Shown: positions 50,632 through 59,161 of the stretch, piece after piece
Layout of the letters: each line of letters begins with the position of its first letter
Numbering within the stretch: the stretch's first letter is position 1
Assembly: GCA_019637095.1 (NCBI GenBank)
Contig: JAHBWG010000025.1
Location: forward strand, 34,921 to 98,920
DNA length: 64,000 nt
DNA from: Sandaracinaceae bacterium
Lineage (GTDB): Bacteria > Myxococcota_A > Polyangia > Polyangiales > Sandaracinaceae
Direction of reading: 5' to 3'
Made by a program: the position numbers and the translations under genes
Notes under the pieces: generated by a model
The model's input: only the letters and a program-made list of their open reading frames with translations
What the model was told of the DNA's origin: nothing
Databases searched by the model: none

Positions 50632-51402
50632 ATGCGCGCCTTCGGGGTCACCGAGACGGCGGTCACCATCGCGATCGGGCTCGTCCTGGCCGCGGTGGCC
50701 CCGCGCGCCGCGCGCGCGCTCGGCGAGGCGACCCGCTTCCAGGTGCGCGCGGTCGCGTACGAGGGGGGGCAGGCGAGCCCGCGCCCGAACGCGCCGCGCC
50801 GCCTCGGCTGGGAGGTCCACAAGCGCACGAGCGTCGATGTGCTGCGCACCCCCGGGAGCTCGCGCCTCGACGACGCGTCGATCTTCGATCACCCGTTCCT
50901 CTACTGGTCGGGCGACGCCGAGTTCGACGAGCTGAGCCAGAGCGAGCTCGCGGGCTTGCGTCGCTTCGTCCGGTTCGGCGGCTTCGTCCTCATCGACGAC
51001 GCGGCGCCGGGGACGGCGGGCTTCGATCGCTCGATCCGGCGCGAGCTCGGGCGAGCGTTTCCGACTCGGCGGCTGCGCGAGCTGCCGAACACCCACACGG
51101 TGTTCCGGTCGTTCTACCTCCTGAACCGGCCCGAGGGCCGCGTGCGGGGCCCCGACCATCTCGAGGCGATCCAGCTCGGTGACCGGGTCGCCGTGCTCTA
51201 CGCGCGCCACGATCTCGGCGGCGCGTGGGCGCGCGACAACCTCGGGACCTGGGAGCACCCGGTGACGCCGGGAGGCGACGAGCAGCGAGAGCGCGCCATC
51301 CGGCTCGGCGTCAACATCGTCATGTACGCGCTCTGTCTCGACTACAAGGACGATCAGGTGCACGCGCCGTTCATCATGCGGCGGCGCGGCGGGGGCCCCT
51401 GA
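50632..51402 (+). CDS. DUF4159 family protein
   Basis: 256 aa. Signal peptide (TVTIAIGLVLAAVAPRAARA-like, cleavage near residue 29) then a DUF4159 domain: WEVHKRTSVDV, ASIFDHPFLYWSGDAEFDEL, LRRFVRFGGFVLIDDAAPG, GFDRSIRRELGRAFP, LGVNIVMYALCLDYKDDQ. These proteins sit beside MoxR, DUF58 and VWA genes in aerotolerance-like operons; here the neighbour 6 bp downstream is a VWA/GATase-like protein. Function unknown. Confidence 0.83.
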   Translation: MRAFGVTETAVTIAIGLVLAAVAPRAARALGEATRFQVRAVAYEGGQASPRPNAPRRLGWEVHKRTSVDVLRTPGSSRLDDASIFDHPFLYWSGDAEFDELSQSELAGLRRFVRFGGFVLIDDAAPGTAGFDRSIRRELGRAFPTRRLRELPNTHTVFRSFYLLNRPEGRVRGPDHLEAIQLGDRVAVLYARHDLGGAWARDNLGTWEHPVTPGGDEQRERAIRLGVNIVMYALCLDYKDDQVHAPFIMRRRGGGP

Positions 51403-51408
51403 GCCGCG

Positions 51409-53628
51409 GTGGGCACCGGCTTCTCGTTCGGGATCCCGGGCGGCGCCGTCAGCGCCGGGATCCTCGCCGCGGCGATGGTCGCGCTCGTCGCCCTCGGCCT
51501 GCGCGCGCTGCGCGCCGAGCCACGCACCACGCGGCGGCGCGTCCTCTATGCCCTGCGCATCGCGACGGGGCTCGGCGCGTGGGCGATCGCGGTCCAGCCG
51601 CGGTGGCTGACGCAGCGCTTCGAGGAGCGCGACGGGCGGCTCGCCGTCCTCGTCGACGCGTCGCGCAGCATGGGCCTGCCGCGCGACGGGGAGGCGCGGC
51701 AGGAGCGCGCGCGGGCGCTGCTGTCACGGTGGGCCGACAGCGAGCGCGGCGGGGTCTCGGTGTTCACGTTCGGCGAGCGGCTCGAGGCGGCGGACCTCGA
51801 GCGTCTCGCGGAGGAGGCGCCGGCGCGCGCGGATCAGAGCCGGCTCGGAGCGGCGCTCGCGGAGCTCGTGGCGGGCGACGACGACCTCGGCGCGGTGGTC
51901 GTGGTGAGCGACGGGGCCGACCGCAGCGGCTTCGATCCGGCGGGCCTCGCGCGGCACGGCGTGCGCGTGCATTCGGTCGCCGTCGCCGAGGAAGGGCTGC
52001 GCGACGACGCCATCGCGGAGGTGCAGGCGGACGCGGTCGGGTTCCTGCGGCGACCGGCGCGCGTGCGCGTGGTCGTCCGCTCGCTCGGCGGGCCCGGCGG
52101 CCCGATCCCCGTGACGCTGCGCCGCGATCAGGAGGTCGTGCGCGAGGTGGCGGTCGAGGTGCCGGCGAACGGCGAGGCGGCGGTGGAGATCCCGTTCACC
52201 CCGGAGCGGCTCGGCCGCGCCGTGTATCGCGTGAGCGTCCCGCGCGCGAGCGGCGACGCGGTGCCCGAGAACGACGAGCGCGCGTTCCTCGTCCGGGTCG
52301 TGCGCGACAAGCTCCGCGTGCTCCTCGTCGCGGGGCAGCCGAGCTGGGACCAGCGGTTCCTGCGCGCGTTCCTGAAGCGCGATCCCGCGACCGATCTCAT
52401 CTCGTTCTTCATCCTGCGCAACACGACCGACCTCACGATGGCCGGGCCCGACGAGCTCGCGCTCATCCCGTTCCCGACGGACGAGCTCTTCAACGAGCAC
52501 CTCGGCAGCTTCGACCTCGTGATCTTCCAGAACTTCGAGTACGGGCCGTATCAGATGGCGTCGTACCTTCCGCGCATCCGCGAGTACGTGCTTCGCGGAG
52601 GCTCGTTCGCGATGATCGGCGGGCCGCTCTCCTTCCACTCCGGCGGCTACACCGACACGCCGATCGCCGACGTCCTGCCCGTCGAGCTCCCGCGGCGCGG
52701 GGCCTCGCGGACCATCGCGGAGGGTGCGTTCGCGCCGCGGCTCGCGGAAGGGATGGAGCGGCATCCCTTGATCGAGCTCGTGCCCGATCCGGCGCAGAAC
52801 GCGGCCGCGTGGGGGCGCCTCGCGGAGCTGCACGGGATCAACCGCGTCACGCGCGTCCGGCCCGGCGCCGCGGTGCTGCTCGAGCACCCGAGCGAGACCA
52901 CGGACGAGCGCGCCCGGCACCCGGTGCTCGTGCTCGGGACGGCGGGGGAGGGGCGGACGCTCGCCTTCACGACCGATACGTCCTGGCGCTGGGGGATCAC
53001 CACGGGCGGTCTCACGGGCGATCCGTCGGCGTACGAGCGCTTCTGGGATCGCGCGGTGCGGTGGCTCTCTCGTGATCCGACGCTCGAGCCCGCGCGCCTC
53101 ACGACGGATCGAGAACGCTACGGCCCCGGGGCGCGTGTCGTGGTGCAAGGGACCTTGCGCGACGAGCGCTACGTCCCGTACGCAGGAGAGGCGATCGAGC
53201 TCGTGCTGCTCGACGCGGCGGGGGGAGAGGTCGCGCGCACGACGGAGCGGCTCGACCGCGAGGGCCGCCTCGAGGGGGCGCTGAGCCTGCCGGACCGACC
53301 CGGCGCCTACCGTGTCGAGGCGCGGCGCGCGGGGCGTGACTCCGGGGTCGCGGAGGAGTGGCTCGTGGTCGAGACGGGCGGGGACGAGCTCGCAGACCCC
53401 CGCGCCGACGCGGCGCTCCTGCGTCGCCTCGCGCAGGCGACGGGTGGGGAGCACTGGGCGCGGCCCGAGGACGCGCCCGCGCTCGAGCGGATCGACGCGA
53501 CGCGCCGGCGCTCGCAGGGGGTCGACCGCACGGCGCCGCTCTCGAGCCCGTGGGCGTTCGTCGTGGTCGTCGGCGCGTTCGTGGCGGAGTGGGTCCTTCG
53601 CCGGCGCTGGCTCGGTGCGCGCGGGTGA
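51409..53628 (+). CDS. VWA-domain membrane protein with glutamine-amidotransferase-like domain
   Basis: 739 aa from a GTG. Two N-terminal TM helices, then a VWA-like domain with the MIDAS motif VDASRSMG (Asp83, Ser85, Ser87), a beta domain, and a class I glutamine-amidotransferase-like domain (about 300-450: VLLVAGQPSWDQRFLRAFLK, FDLVIFQNFEYGPYQM, LRGGSFAMIGGPLSFHSGG), lacking the catalytic Cys-His-Glu as is usual for this group. C-terminal TM helix (WAFVVVVGAFVAEWVL). The partner of DUF4159 in an aerotolerance-type cluster; other members (MoxR, DUF58) are not in the window. Confidence 0.8.
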   Translation: MGTGFSFGIPGGAVSAGILAAAMVALVALGLRALRAEPRTTRRRVLYALRIATGLGAWAIAVQPRWLTQRFEERDGRLAVLVDASRSMGLPRDGEARQERARALLSRWADSERGGVSVFTFGERLEAADLERLAEEAPARADQSRLGAALAELVAGDDDLGAVVVVSDGADRSGFDPAGLARHGVRVHSVAVAEEGLRDDAIAEVQADAVGFLRRPARVRVVVRSLGGPGGPIPVTLRRDQEVVREVAVEVPANGEAAVEIPFTPERLGRAVYRVSVPRASGDAVPENDERAFLVRVVRDKLRVLLVAGQPSWDQRFLRAFLKRDPATDLISFFILRNTTDLTMAGPDELALIPFPTDELFNEHLGSFDLVIFQNFEYGPYQMASYLPRIREYVLRGGSFAMIGGPLSFHSGGYTDTPIADVLPVELPRRGASRTIAEGAFAPRLAEGMERHPLIELVPDPAQNAAAWGRLAELHGINRVTRVRPGAAVLLEHPSETTDERARHPVLVLGTAGEGRTLAFTTDTSWRWGITTGGLTGDPSAYERFWDRAVRWLSRDPTLEPARLTTDRERYGPGARVVVQGTLRDERYVPYAGEAIELVLLDAAGGEVARTTERLDREGRLEGALSLPDRPGAYRVEARRAGRDSGVAEEWLVVETGGDELADPRADAALLRRLAQATGGEHWARPEDAPALERIDATRRRSQGVDRTAPLSSPWAFVVVVGAFVAEWVLRRRWLGARG

Positions 53629-53640
53629 GCCCGTCCGAGC

Positions 53641-54600
53641 TCAGCACTCGGCCGGGAGGCACACCCACCGCTCGGGCCCGGCGCCTGTGGGGTGTGGACG
53701 CACCTGACACGCGTAGCCGTCGCGACACCCCGTCTCGAAGAGCGTGAAGTCGCAGCGGGGCAGGCAGCGGCGGCCGGTCGCGCCGAGGTCGACGCACGCA
53801 GTGAACGCGTGCGGCCCTTCGCGGTCGGGGCAGGACGTCTCGCACGCGAGGCTGCACGCCCCGTCCGGGAAGTCCGTGAGGCAGACCGCGTCGGCGAACG
53901 CGCAGTCGCCGGGCGCGTCGCAAGGGCCGCCGACGAACCCGCGCAGGCGGTCGCGGCGCTCCCCGAGGTCGCACGCGCCGAGCGGGTTGGTCGAGCCGAC
54001 CGGCGCGCCGAAGACGACGCGGCCGTCGCTCGGGGTGGCGCTCGAGGTGCCGAAGAGGGCCTGGGCGGCGAGCGGCGAGACGTCCCAGACGGGGAGGTCG
54101 ACCGCCTCCTCCACGCACGCGTGCGGGCCGTCGTCCGCGGCCTCGACGACGACGCAGGCGCGGCGCGCCTCGTCGACGAGCCGCACGCGCTGGCCGCAGC
54201 GGAACCGCTGCGCGCCCGAGGCGTAGAACCAGCTGCCGTCGGCGGCCGGGCGGCCGGCGCAGGAGACCGCGCGCGGGTCGCTCGCGCCGCCGAACGTCGT
54301 CAGCCCGTAGCGCTGACCAACCGGCGAGCGCGCGTCGGTCTGGGGGCCGACCCGCGCGACGCAGGTCGCGATCGGCTCGCCGGCCGGCCCGCCCGTGTCG
54401 ATCGGCGTGAAGCTCGGGAGCGTCGGGACCGCGCAGCCGCCGTCGGGGGCGCCGCCGTCGAGGTGGCCCGCGTCGGGTGCGCCGCCGTCGATCTCGGCCG
54501 CGTCGGCGCGGACGCCGCCGTCCGTGCGCGCGTCGATCACCAGCGGGCCCGACCCACAGCCGAGGAGGAAGCACACGATGGAGAGCTGGCCCGCCCGCAT
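53641..54600 (-). CDS. Cys-rich lipoprotein
   Basis: 319 aa. Lipoprotein signal (SIVCFLLGC, Cys15), an Asp-Gly-rich linker (DGGAPDAGHLDGGAPDGGC), then an RlpA-like or double-psi-like region (YGLTTFGGASDPRAVSCAGR, RFRCGQRVRLVDEARRACVVV, DLPVWDVSPLAAQALFG) and a C-terminal Cys-rich tail (CDAPGDCAFADAVCLTDF, CSLACETSCPDREG). The middle fits the double-psi barrel of lytic transglycosylase relatives, but I could not verify an active site. Location: outer-membrane surface or periplasm. Confidence 0.65.
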   Translation of the reverse strand: MRAGQLSIVCFLLGCGSGPLVIDARTDGGVRADAAEIDGGAPDAGHLDGGAPDGGCAVPTLPSFTPIDTGGPAGEPIATCVARVGPQTDARSPVGQRYGLTTFGGASDPRAVSCAGRPAADGSWFYASGAQRFRCGQRVRLVDEARRACVVVEAADDGPHACVEEAVDLPVWDVSPLAAQALFGTSSATPSDGRVVFGAPVGSTNPLGACDLGERRDRLRGFVGGPCDAPGDCAFADAVCLTDFPDGACSLACETSCPDREGPHAFTACVDLGATGRRCLPRCDFTLFETGCRDGYACQVRPHPTGAGPERWVCLPAEC

Positions 54601-54649
54601 CCGCGGAGCGTGCGTCGGGCGGACGCGCGCTTCAAGCGCGCGAGGTCGC

Positions 54650-54868
54650 TCAGGGCGCGCCCATGCCGTACGCGCGCGCGTCCTCGAGGACGCACTCCCC
54701 GTCCGCGCAGCGCCACTCTCCCTCGAGGCCGCAGCCGCGCGCCCGATAGCGGCCGCGGTCCAGGGGGTCGACGCGCACGTAGCGGCGGTCGCAGCGGAAC
54801 TCGCGCGCGTGCGCCGCTTGGACGCGCGGGATCACGCGGCCGGCGCAGGCGGTGAGCGCGAGGCACAC
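54650..54868 (-). CDS. Small Cys-containing lipoprotein
   Basis: 72 aa from a GTG at 54868 gives MCLALTACAGRV, whose signal is very short. Reading in frame upstream to a CTG at 54921, which overlaps the preceding stop, would give [20 protein letters not shown] before LALTAC, a normal lipoprotein signal; the truth cannot be decided here. The mature part has four Cys (RCDRRYVRVDPLDRGRYRARG, CGLEGEWRCADGEC). Function unknown. Confidence 0.5.
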   Translation of the reverse strand: MCLALTACAGRVIPRVQAAHAREFRCDRRYVRVDPLDRGRYRARGCGLEGEWRCADGECVLEDARAYGMGAP

Positions 54869-54915
54869 GGCGAGGGCGGCGCAGAGGCCGACGCGCCGGG
54901 GTGTGGCGACGCGGC

Positions 54916-55860
54916 TCAGAACGTCAGACCGAAGGTGGCGAAGCCGCCGGTCGGCGCCGGCGACGCGTCGAGGTGCCAGCTCAGCTCGTCTTGCGCGGGC
55001 TCGGTTCGTCCGCGCGGCTCGGTGTGCCCGCGCTGCTCGTCGCGGTGCTCCTCGTCGAGGCGGTCGCGCAGGCGCGCGTACGCCTCCCAGCGCTGCTCCT
55101 CCGCGGACGAGGTGGCGAGCGAGATGATCCCGCTGACGATCGAGATGCCTGCGCCGATGAGCACGAAGTAGTCGATGGGGCTCCCGAGCTCGAAGCCGCT
55201 CGGCGCGAGGTAGAACGGCACCACCGCCGCTCCTGCCGCGAGGTTGATCGAGGCGTCGAGCACGCGCGCGAGCATCCCGCGGCGCGCGAGGTCCTCGAGC
55301 TGTGCCTCGCCGTACGCGACGCGCGCGTCCACCTCCTCGTTCGTCGTCATCGGCATGTGCTGGTAGGTGATCGCGGGACCGGAGGCGTTCGGCGCCAGGA
55401 CCAGCTCGAGCACGCCGCGCAGCGCGGACGCGCCGCCGTAGACGTAGAGGTAGACCGACATCCAGTCGGTGGGGTTGTCCTGCAGCGCGCCGAGCGTGAT
55501 CGCGAGCCCGCCGGTCAGCATGCTGAGGACGGCGTTGACGACGTTGCCGCCGCCGCGCTGCGCGAGGGCGCGCAGGTTCGCGTCGAGCGCTCGGAGCCGG
55601 GTCGTCGTGCGGCTCGGGATGCGGATGGCGGGCTCGGCGCTCGCGTCGTGCTCGAGGCCGGGCAGGGGATAGCGGACCTCGCCGAGGTGCGCGCCTGGCG
55701 GCTCGGGCACGCCCGCCGTCTCCTCGGCGACGGGGCTCGGGGGCGCGGGCGTCGGGCGGATGGCGTCGCTCGGCGCGGCCAGCGCGTCGCGCGGGCCCTG
55801 GGCGAGCGCGGGGGAGGCGAGCGCGAGGGCGCCGAGGAGGATCAGCGCGGTGGACCGCAC
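54916..55860 (-). CDS. Membrane or periplasmic protein, unknown function
   Basis: 314 aa. Signal peptide ([17 protein letters not shown]). Helices that may be [22 protein letters not shown] (about 105-124), [20 protein letters not shown] and [21 protein letters not shown]-terminal and C-terminal parts are charged and soluble. No family recognised. Divergent from the FKBP gene (94 bp). Confidence 0.65.
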   Translation of the reverse strand: MRSTALILLGALALASPALAQGPRDALAAPSDAIRPTPAPPSPVAEETAGVPEPPGAHLGEVRYPLPGLEHDASAEPAIRIPSRTTTRLRALDANLRALAQRGGGNVVNAVLSMLTGGLAITLGALQDNPTDWMSVYLYVYGGASALRGVLELVLAPNASGPAITYQHMPMTTNEEVDARVAYGEAQLEDLARRGMLARVLDASINLAAGAAVVPFYLAPSGFELGSPIDYFVLIGAGISIVSGIISLATSSAEEQRWEAYARLRDRLDEEHRDEQRGHTEPRGRTEPAQDELSWHLDASPAPTGGFATFGLTF

Positions 55861-55954
55861 ATGGGACAGTCTAGGCGGTTCCGGCTACGGTGACACCCTT
55901 CCGGACGAGTCCGCAGGTAGACTCCCCGGACCCAACCCCAGCCGGGAACGCGAG

Positions 55955-57478
55955 ATGGCGGACGAAGACGACAAGACGAGCGACGACGACGAGCGCGAGG
56001 AGACGGACGCCGACGAGGACGGTGAGGCGTCTTCCCGCGAGGGCCGCGCTGACGACGCGTCGGACCAAGACGAGACGTCGGGCGGAGACGAAGGCGACGC
56101 GTCGGACGAGGACGAAGGCGACGCGTCGGACGAGGACGAAGGCGACGCGTCGGACGAGGACGAAGGCGACGCGTCGGACGAAGACGAAGACGACGCGTCG
56201 GACGAAGACGAAGACGACGCGTCGGACGAAGACGAAGACGACGCGTCGGACGAGGCCGAGGCGGAGCCGCCGACGGTGTCCGAGACGACGAAGGGCTCCG
56301 CGGCCGGGCCCGAGGAGGCCGCGGGCAAGGCCAGCGCGAAGTCCGCGAAGACCAGCGGCGCGAAGGGGGCGGCGTCGAAGGGGAAGCCCTCGGCGAAGAG
56401 CGGCTCGAAAAAGGCCGCGCGCGCGCGCGACGACGCGAAGCGCGCCGCGCCGTCGAAGCGGGCGAGCGGCGCGCGGGACGCGGCGCCGGCCAAGACCGAG
56501 GAGCCGGAGGACAGCTCGACGATGCTCGCGCTCGGCGCGTTCGTCGTCGCGATCCTCGCGGTGGTTGGGCTCTGGTACTGGAACAGCCGGGGTGGCGACG
56601 ACGCGAGCGAGACCACGTCCCCCGTGGAGACGACGCGTCCGACGCCGACCCCGACCGCGGATCGCGAGGAGCCACCTCGGCCCGAGATGCCCCCCGACCA
56701 CGGCATCCCCGCGCCCGACGACGTCGCCGCGCCGCCCGAGGACGCGCAGCGCACGGCGTCCGGCCTGGCGTCCAAGGTCCTGCGCGCCGGCACCGGCGAC
56801 GCGCGCCCCGCGGTGACGGATCGGGTGACCGTGCACTACACGGGCTGGACCACCGACGGACGCATGTTCGACTCGTCGCGCGCGCGCGGCGAGCCGGCGA
56901 CGTTCGCGCTCAACCAGGTCATCGCGGGCTGGACCGAGGGCGTGCAGCTCATGGTCGTCGGCGAGCAGCGGCGCCTGTGGATCCCGCAGGAGCTCGCGTA
57001 CCGCGGCGAGCCGGGCGCGCCGGCGGGCATGCTGGTGTTCGACGTCGAGCTGATCTCGTTCGAGACGCCGCCGCCGCCGCCGCCGACCCCGCCGGACGTC
57101 GCGGAGATCCCGGCGAACGCGACGCGGACCGAGTCGGGGCTCGCCTCGCGCGTGCTCGAGGCGGGCACCGGGACCGAGCACCCGACGGCCACGAGCGCCG
57201 TGCGCGTGCACTACACCGGCTGGACCACCGACGGCCGGATGTTCGACTCGTCGATCGTGCGCGGCCAGCCCGCGACCCTGCTGCTCAACCGCGTGATCCC
57301 GGGCTGGACCGAGGGCGTGCAGCTCATGGTGGTCGGCGAGAAGCGGCGGCTGTGGATCCCGCAGGAGCTGGCGTACCGCGGCCAGCCCGGCGCGCCTCCG
57401 GGGACGCTCGTGTTCGACATCGAGCTGATCGAGATCCTGCAGATGCCGTCCGGGATGCCGCCCGGCCACCCGCGCTGA
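55955..57478 (+). CDS. Membrane-anchored tandem FKBP-type peptidyl-prolyl isomerase
   Basis: 507 aa. N-terminal acidic repeat (1-106; DASDEDEG units), a Lys/Ala/Ser-rich basic stretch (113-182), one TM helix (189-209: [20 protein letters not shown]), a Pro-rich linker and two FKBP domains (268-370 and 393-494). Each FKBP has [28 protein letters not shown] and [11 protein letters not shown], i.e. the usual substrate pocket residues. The domains would be periplasmic. The pair is a recent duplication, as long stretches are nearly identical at the DNA level. Function: folding catalyst, probably of exported proteins. Confidence 0.88.
   Translation: MADEDDKTSDDDEREETDADEDGEASSREGRADDASDQDETSGGDEGDASDEDEGDASDEDEGDASDEDEGDASDEDEDDASDEDEDDASDEDEDDASDEAEAEPPTVSETTKGSAAGPEEAAGKASAKSAKTSGAKGAASKGKPSAKSGSKKAARARDDAKRAAPSKRASGARDAAPAKTEEPEDSSTMLALGAFVVAILAVVGLWYWNSRGGDDASETTSPVETTRPTPTPTADREEPPRPEMPPDHGIPAPDDVAAPPEDAQRTASGLASKVLRAGTGDARPAVTDRVTVHYTGWTTDGRMFDSSRARGEPATFALNQVIAGWTEGVQLMVVGEQRRLWIPQELAYRGEPGAPAGMLVFDVELISFETPPPPPPTPPDVAEIPANATRTESGLASRVLEAGTGTEHPTATSAVRVHYTGWTTDGRMFDSSIVRGQPATLLLNRVIPGWTEGVQLMVVGEKRRLWIPQELAYRGQPGAPPGTLVFDIELIEILQMPSGMPPGHPR
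56096..56254 (+). repeat. 24-bp tandem repeats in the FKBP gene
   Basis: Units starting GACGCGTCGGACGA recur seven times at 24-bp steps (56096, 56120, 56144, 56168, 56192, 56216, 56240), each coding DASDED plus two of E/D/G. They vary by a few bases (GAGGACGAAGGC versus GAAGACGAAGAC). Copy number may be variable between strains. Confidence 0.8.
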
Positions 57479-57487
57479 GCTTCAGCG
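57473..57487. terminator. Small stop-codon palindrome after the FKBP gene
   Basis: CGCTGA and TCAGCG pair around GCT; the arms contain the stops of the FKBP gene and the convergent FadL gene. Confidence 0.3.
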
Positions 57488-59161
57488 GCGGCGGCGTCGG
57501 GCGCGGCGCGCGGGGCGGCGGGCGGGGGCGACCTCGGGCTCCGGCTCGGGGTCGGCCTCGACCTCGGCCTCGACCTCCGGTGCGGGCTCGACCGCGGGTC
57601 GCTGCGCGCCGCCGCGCAGGTACCAGGGCGTGCCCTCGGCGCCCTCGCCCGGCGGCTCCAGGTCCGGGGTCGGCTCCTCTGCGCTCGCCGGCTCGTCGGC
57701 GTCGTCGGTGCGGTCCTCGCGACCGGGGCCGCGCACGTTGCCGGCGTCGAGGCGCCACCGCATGCCGATCCCGAAGAACGGCGCGCTCATCGTGTAGGTC
57801 CCGTTGCCGACGAACACCCGCGCGTCGTCGCTCCCCGGCGGTCGGATCGGGTTCGCCTGCGGCACCATGCTGTCCGTCACCGTGCGCGGCGCGAGCCACG
57901 CGTAGCCCACGTTGAGATCGAGGCTCACCTCGGGAGACACGTCGATCCCCGCGCCGCCAGAGACGATCACCTTGTCGCTGTCGATCGTGAGGGGCGTGAG
58001 CCATGGGTTGCCGAACGCGCCGTTCTCGAACGAGACGCCGAGCAGCACCGTCACGGTGCGCTCGATGGTGTAGGCGCCGCCGAGCCGGATGCTGATCGTG
58101 TCGTTCATGTTGCGCGGGATGTCGAGCGGGCCGACCTGGTACTCGAGGCCGCCGCCGAGCGCGCCTTGGATCCACGTGTCTTGTGGATCGATGCGCGCCG
58201 CGTCCTGGACCGACCACGTCTCGTAGACCGCGGCGAGCTCGACGCGCAGCTCGGGCACCGGCCGCACCTCGACGCCGAGCCGCAGGATCCACGGGAACTC
58301 GAGCTGCGCGTTCGCGACGGTGTCGTGGCGGCACGGATCGCTCTCGTCCATCCAGTTGCAGCCGGGCCTGCGGTTCACCACCTCGGCCCCCTCGAACGCG
58401 GCCGCGGAGGGCGGGCGCACCCGCACGCGCGCGGTGCCCTCGAGATTGAAGGGTGTCGCGACCGACGCGCCGATCCGCACGACGCCGAGGTCGACGATCG
58501 TCCCGAGCACGACGAACGGGAACACCGACGGCAGCGAGAGGTTCGCGATCCCGTCGTACTCCGGGTCCTCCGGGAACGAGCAGATCACGCCGTCGCAGGC
58601 GCTCAGCGCGACCGTCGCGTCGAAGTTGCCGATGAGCACGTGCGTGGCGAGCCCGATCGAGAGCTCGCGGATGGGCCGCCACGCGACGCCCGCGTTGAGC
58701 GAGACGAGCAGGCTCCCCTCGAGGGTCAAGAGCGAGTAGCGCTGCGGCGCGTCGGGCTCCTGTGGCCAGTTCGCGAGCACCGAGTTCGGCGCCGCGATGC
58801 CGAGCGCGAACGTGAGCTCCGGCACCTCGTCGAACCCGAACGAGCCGCCGACGGTCGGGATCGGGAAGTAGCCGTGGTAGCCGCGCGCCTCGGGCAGGGT
58901 GGTGCCGCCGCCGTCGACGCGCTCGAACCACGCTTCGAAGAGCGTGAGGTTCGCGTCGAGCAGGAGCTGGTCGCCGCTGTAGGCGAGGCCCGCCGGGTTG
59001 TACCAGAGCGCGTGCGGGTCCTCGACGCCGGCCACGTACGCGCCGCCGCGCGAGAGCGGGCGCACGCCGCGGGGCGCGAGGTAGAAGCCGCCCGCGTGCG
59101 CGAGCGACGCGGCGCTCGAGACGGCGAGGGCGCTGGCGATGGCGAGGAGCGTCCGCGTCAC
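57482..59161 (-). CDS. FadL/OmpP1/TodX-family outer-membrane transporter
   Basis: 559 aa from a GTG overlapping the preceding stop (GTGA). Signal peptide (LLAIASALAVSSAASLAHA), then FadL hallmarks: GGFYLAPRGVRPLSRGGAYV, EDPHALWYNPAGLAYSGDQL, SVLANWPQEPDAPQRYSLL, barrel strands and ISIRLGGAYTIER. It imports hydrophobic compounds such as fatty acids. The last 90 residues are a Glu/Pro-rich tail ending in a run of Arg. It is coupled to the large lipoprotein gene upstream. Confidence 0.85.
   Translation of the reverse strand: MTRTLLAIASALAVSSAASLAHAGGFYLAPRGVRPLSRGGAYVAGVEDPHALWYNPAGLAYSGDQLLLDANLTLFEAWFERVDGGGTTLPEARGYHGYFPIPTVGGSFGFDEVPELTFALGIAAPNSVLANWPQEPDAPQRYSLLTLEGSLLVSLNAGVAWRPIRELSIGLATHVLIGNFDATVALSACDGVICSFPEDPEYDGIANLSLPSVFPFVVLGTIVDLGVVRIGASVATPFNLEGTARVRVRPPSAAAFEGAEVVNRRPGCNWMDESDPCRHDTVANAQLEFPWILRLGVEVRPVPELRVELAAVYETWSVQDAARIDPQDTWIQGALGGGLEYQVGPLDIPRNMNDTISIRLGGAYTIERTVTVLLGVSFENGAFGNPWLTPLTIDSDKVIVSGGAGIDVSPEVSLDLNVGYAWLAPRTVTDSMVPQANPIRPPGSDDARVFVGNGTYTMSAPFFGIGMRWRLDAGNVRGPGREDRTDDADEPASAEEPTPDLEPPGEGAEGTPWYLRGGAQRPAVEPAPEVEAEVEADPEPEPEVAPARRPARRARRRRR

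Noticed and set aside
56096..56254. Regular 24-bp repeats looked like a CRISPR array
   Set aside because: Units are contiguous without spacers and lie in frame inside the FKBP gene.
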